Shown piece by piece: positions 5,177 to 5,286 of a stretch of 5,286 bases of DNA. Numbering within the stretch: position 1 is the first letter of the stretch; every line of letters starts with the position of its first letter. The notes under the pieces are model-generated. The model did not search any database. It had not been told where the DNA came from and worked only from the letters and a program-made list of their open reading frames with translations. A program made the position numbers and the translations under genes. Origin of the DNA: Candidatus Aerophobota bacterium. GTDB taxonomy: Bacteria > Chlamydiota > Chlamydiia > Chlamydiales > GCA-2402025. The stretch is taken from the NCBI GenBank assembly GCA_002402025.1, contig NVUU01000067.1:5336-10621 (forward strand), in the 5' to 3' direction.

Positions 5177-5286
5177 ATGAAAGTTGCCATCATCCTTTTA
5201 AATTTTAATGGAAAGAAAGACACTCTGGAGTGCCCAAAATATATCAGGCTTGCCGGTACGGCTTCGACTTCGCGCAGTGCTGAGCA
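5177..5286 (+). CDS. Start of a possible family 2 glycosyltransferase (partial, possibly interrupted)
   Basis: The frame opens MKVAIILLNFNGKKDTLEC and runs off the right edge after 36 full codons. A hydrophobic strand followed by NFNGKKDTLEC is characteristic of the first strand and nucleotide-sugar-binding loop of GT2 (GT-A fold) glycosyltransferases, where the usual continuation is a Leu-rich helix such as CLKSL. Here the sequence instead becomes PKYIRLAGTASTS, which does not fit that helix and coincides with a rise in GC content. The gene may be interrupted by inserted repeat sequence, or the window edge may be an assembly error. No good ribosome site is seen close to this ATG. Not part of the pyrimidine pathway; the same strand may only reflect proximity. 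Confidence 0.45.
   Translation, partial: MKVAIILLNFNGKKDTLECPKYIRLAGTASTSRSAE
5252..5286. repeat. GC-rich palindromic segment, possible REP-like element (partial)
   Basis: These 35 bases are clearly richer in G and C than the rest of the window. They contain GCCGGTACGGC (5252-5262, stem GCCG/CGGC with loop GTA), CTTCGACTTCGC (5262-5273) and TGCTGAGCA (5278-5286, TGCT/AGCA). The core CTTCGACTTCGC followed by CAG resembles half of the CTTCGACTTCGCTCAG-type repetitive palindromes common in many bacterial genomes; the other half would fall beyond the edge. Only one copy is visible, so repetitiveness is inference. Confidence 0.3.

Overview
The window is a compact, single-strand stretch of a de novo pyrimidine (UMP) biosynthesis operon from a fairly AT-rich bacterium. 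The order is [end of an upstream gene, probably pyrB] - pyrI - pyrC - pyrD - pyrE - second pyrE - pyrE remnant - pyrF, followed by the first codons of a gene whose start resembles a family 2 glycosyltransferase. I cannot name the organism. A pyrI gene implies a class B (regulated) aspartate transcarbamoylase. The OPRT and OMPDC proteins closely resemble the two halves of eukaryotic UMP synthase, a pattern seen only in some bacterial lineages. The codon use and overlapping starts with Shine-Dalgarno sequences are ordinary bacterial.

Positions 1-2862 hold the early pathway. PyrI is the regulatory, zinc-binding chain of aspartate transcarbamoylase. PyrC is a class I type dihydroorotase with a complete binuclear metal site. 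PyrD is a dihydroorotate dehydrogenase with a class 1 catalytic cysteine. Genes overlap by 4 or 7 bases (ATGA-type junctions), so translation is probably coupled all along.

Positions 2859-5132 are the unusual part. An intact pyrE (201 aa) overlaps by 4 bases a second gene made of the first 35 codons of pyrF joined in frame to codon 2 of another nearly complete pyrE (about 90 percent identical, all active-site motifs kept). This second gene runs out of its normal stop into an 11-residue tail. It is followed by the decayed C-terminal end of a third, much more diverged pyrE, whose stop codon still overlaps the start of intact pyrF by 4 bases. The simplest reading is a tandem duplication with one end inside pyrF, plus a further rearrangement that left only the tail of a third copy. 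The product is an OPRT carrying the OMPDC lead-in helix at its N terminus, the reverse of the domain order in eukaryotic UMP synthase.

After pyrF comes a 44-base spacer without a convincing terminator, then a truncated reading frame starting like a GT2 glycosyltransferase. Its similarity stops after about 19 residues, where composition jumps to GC-rich sequence with short palindromes. This may be a REP-like repeat or a contig-end artefact. No RNA genes, CRISPR arrays, insertion sequences or operon promoter are visible; the promoter must lie upstream of the window.
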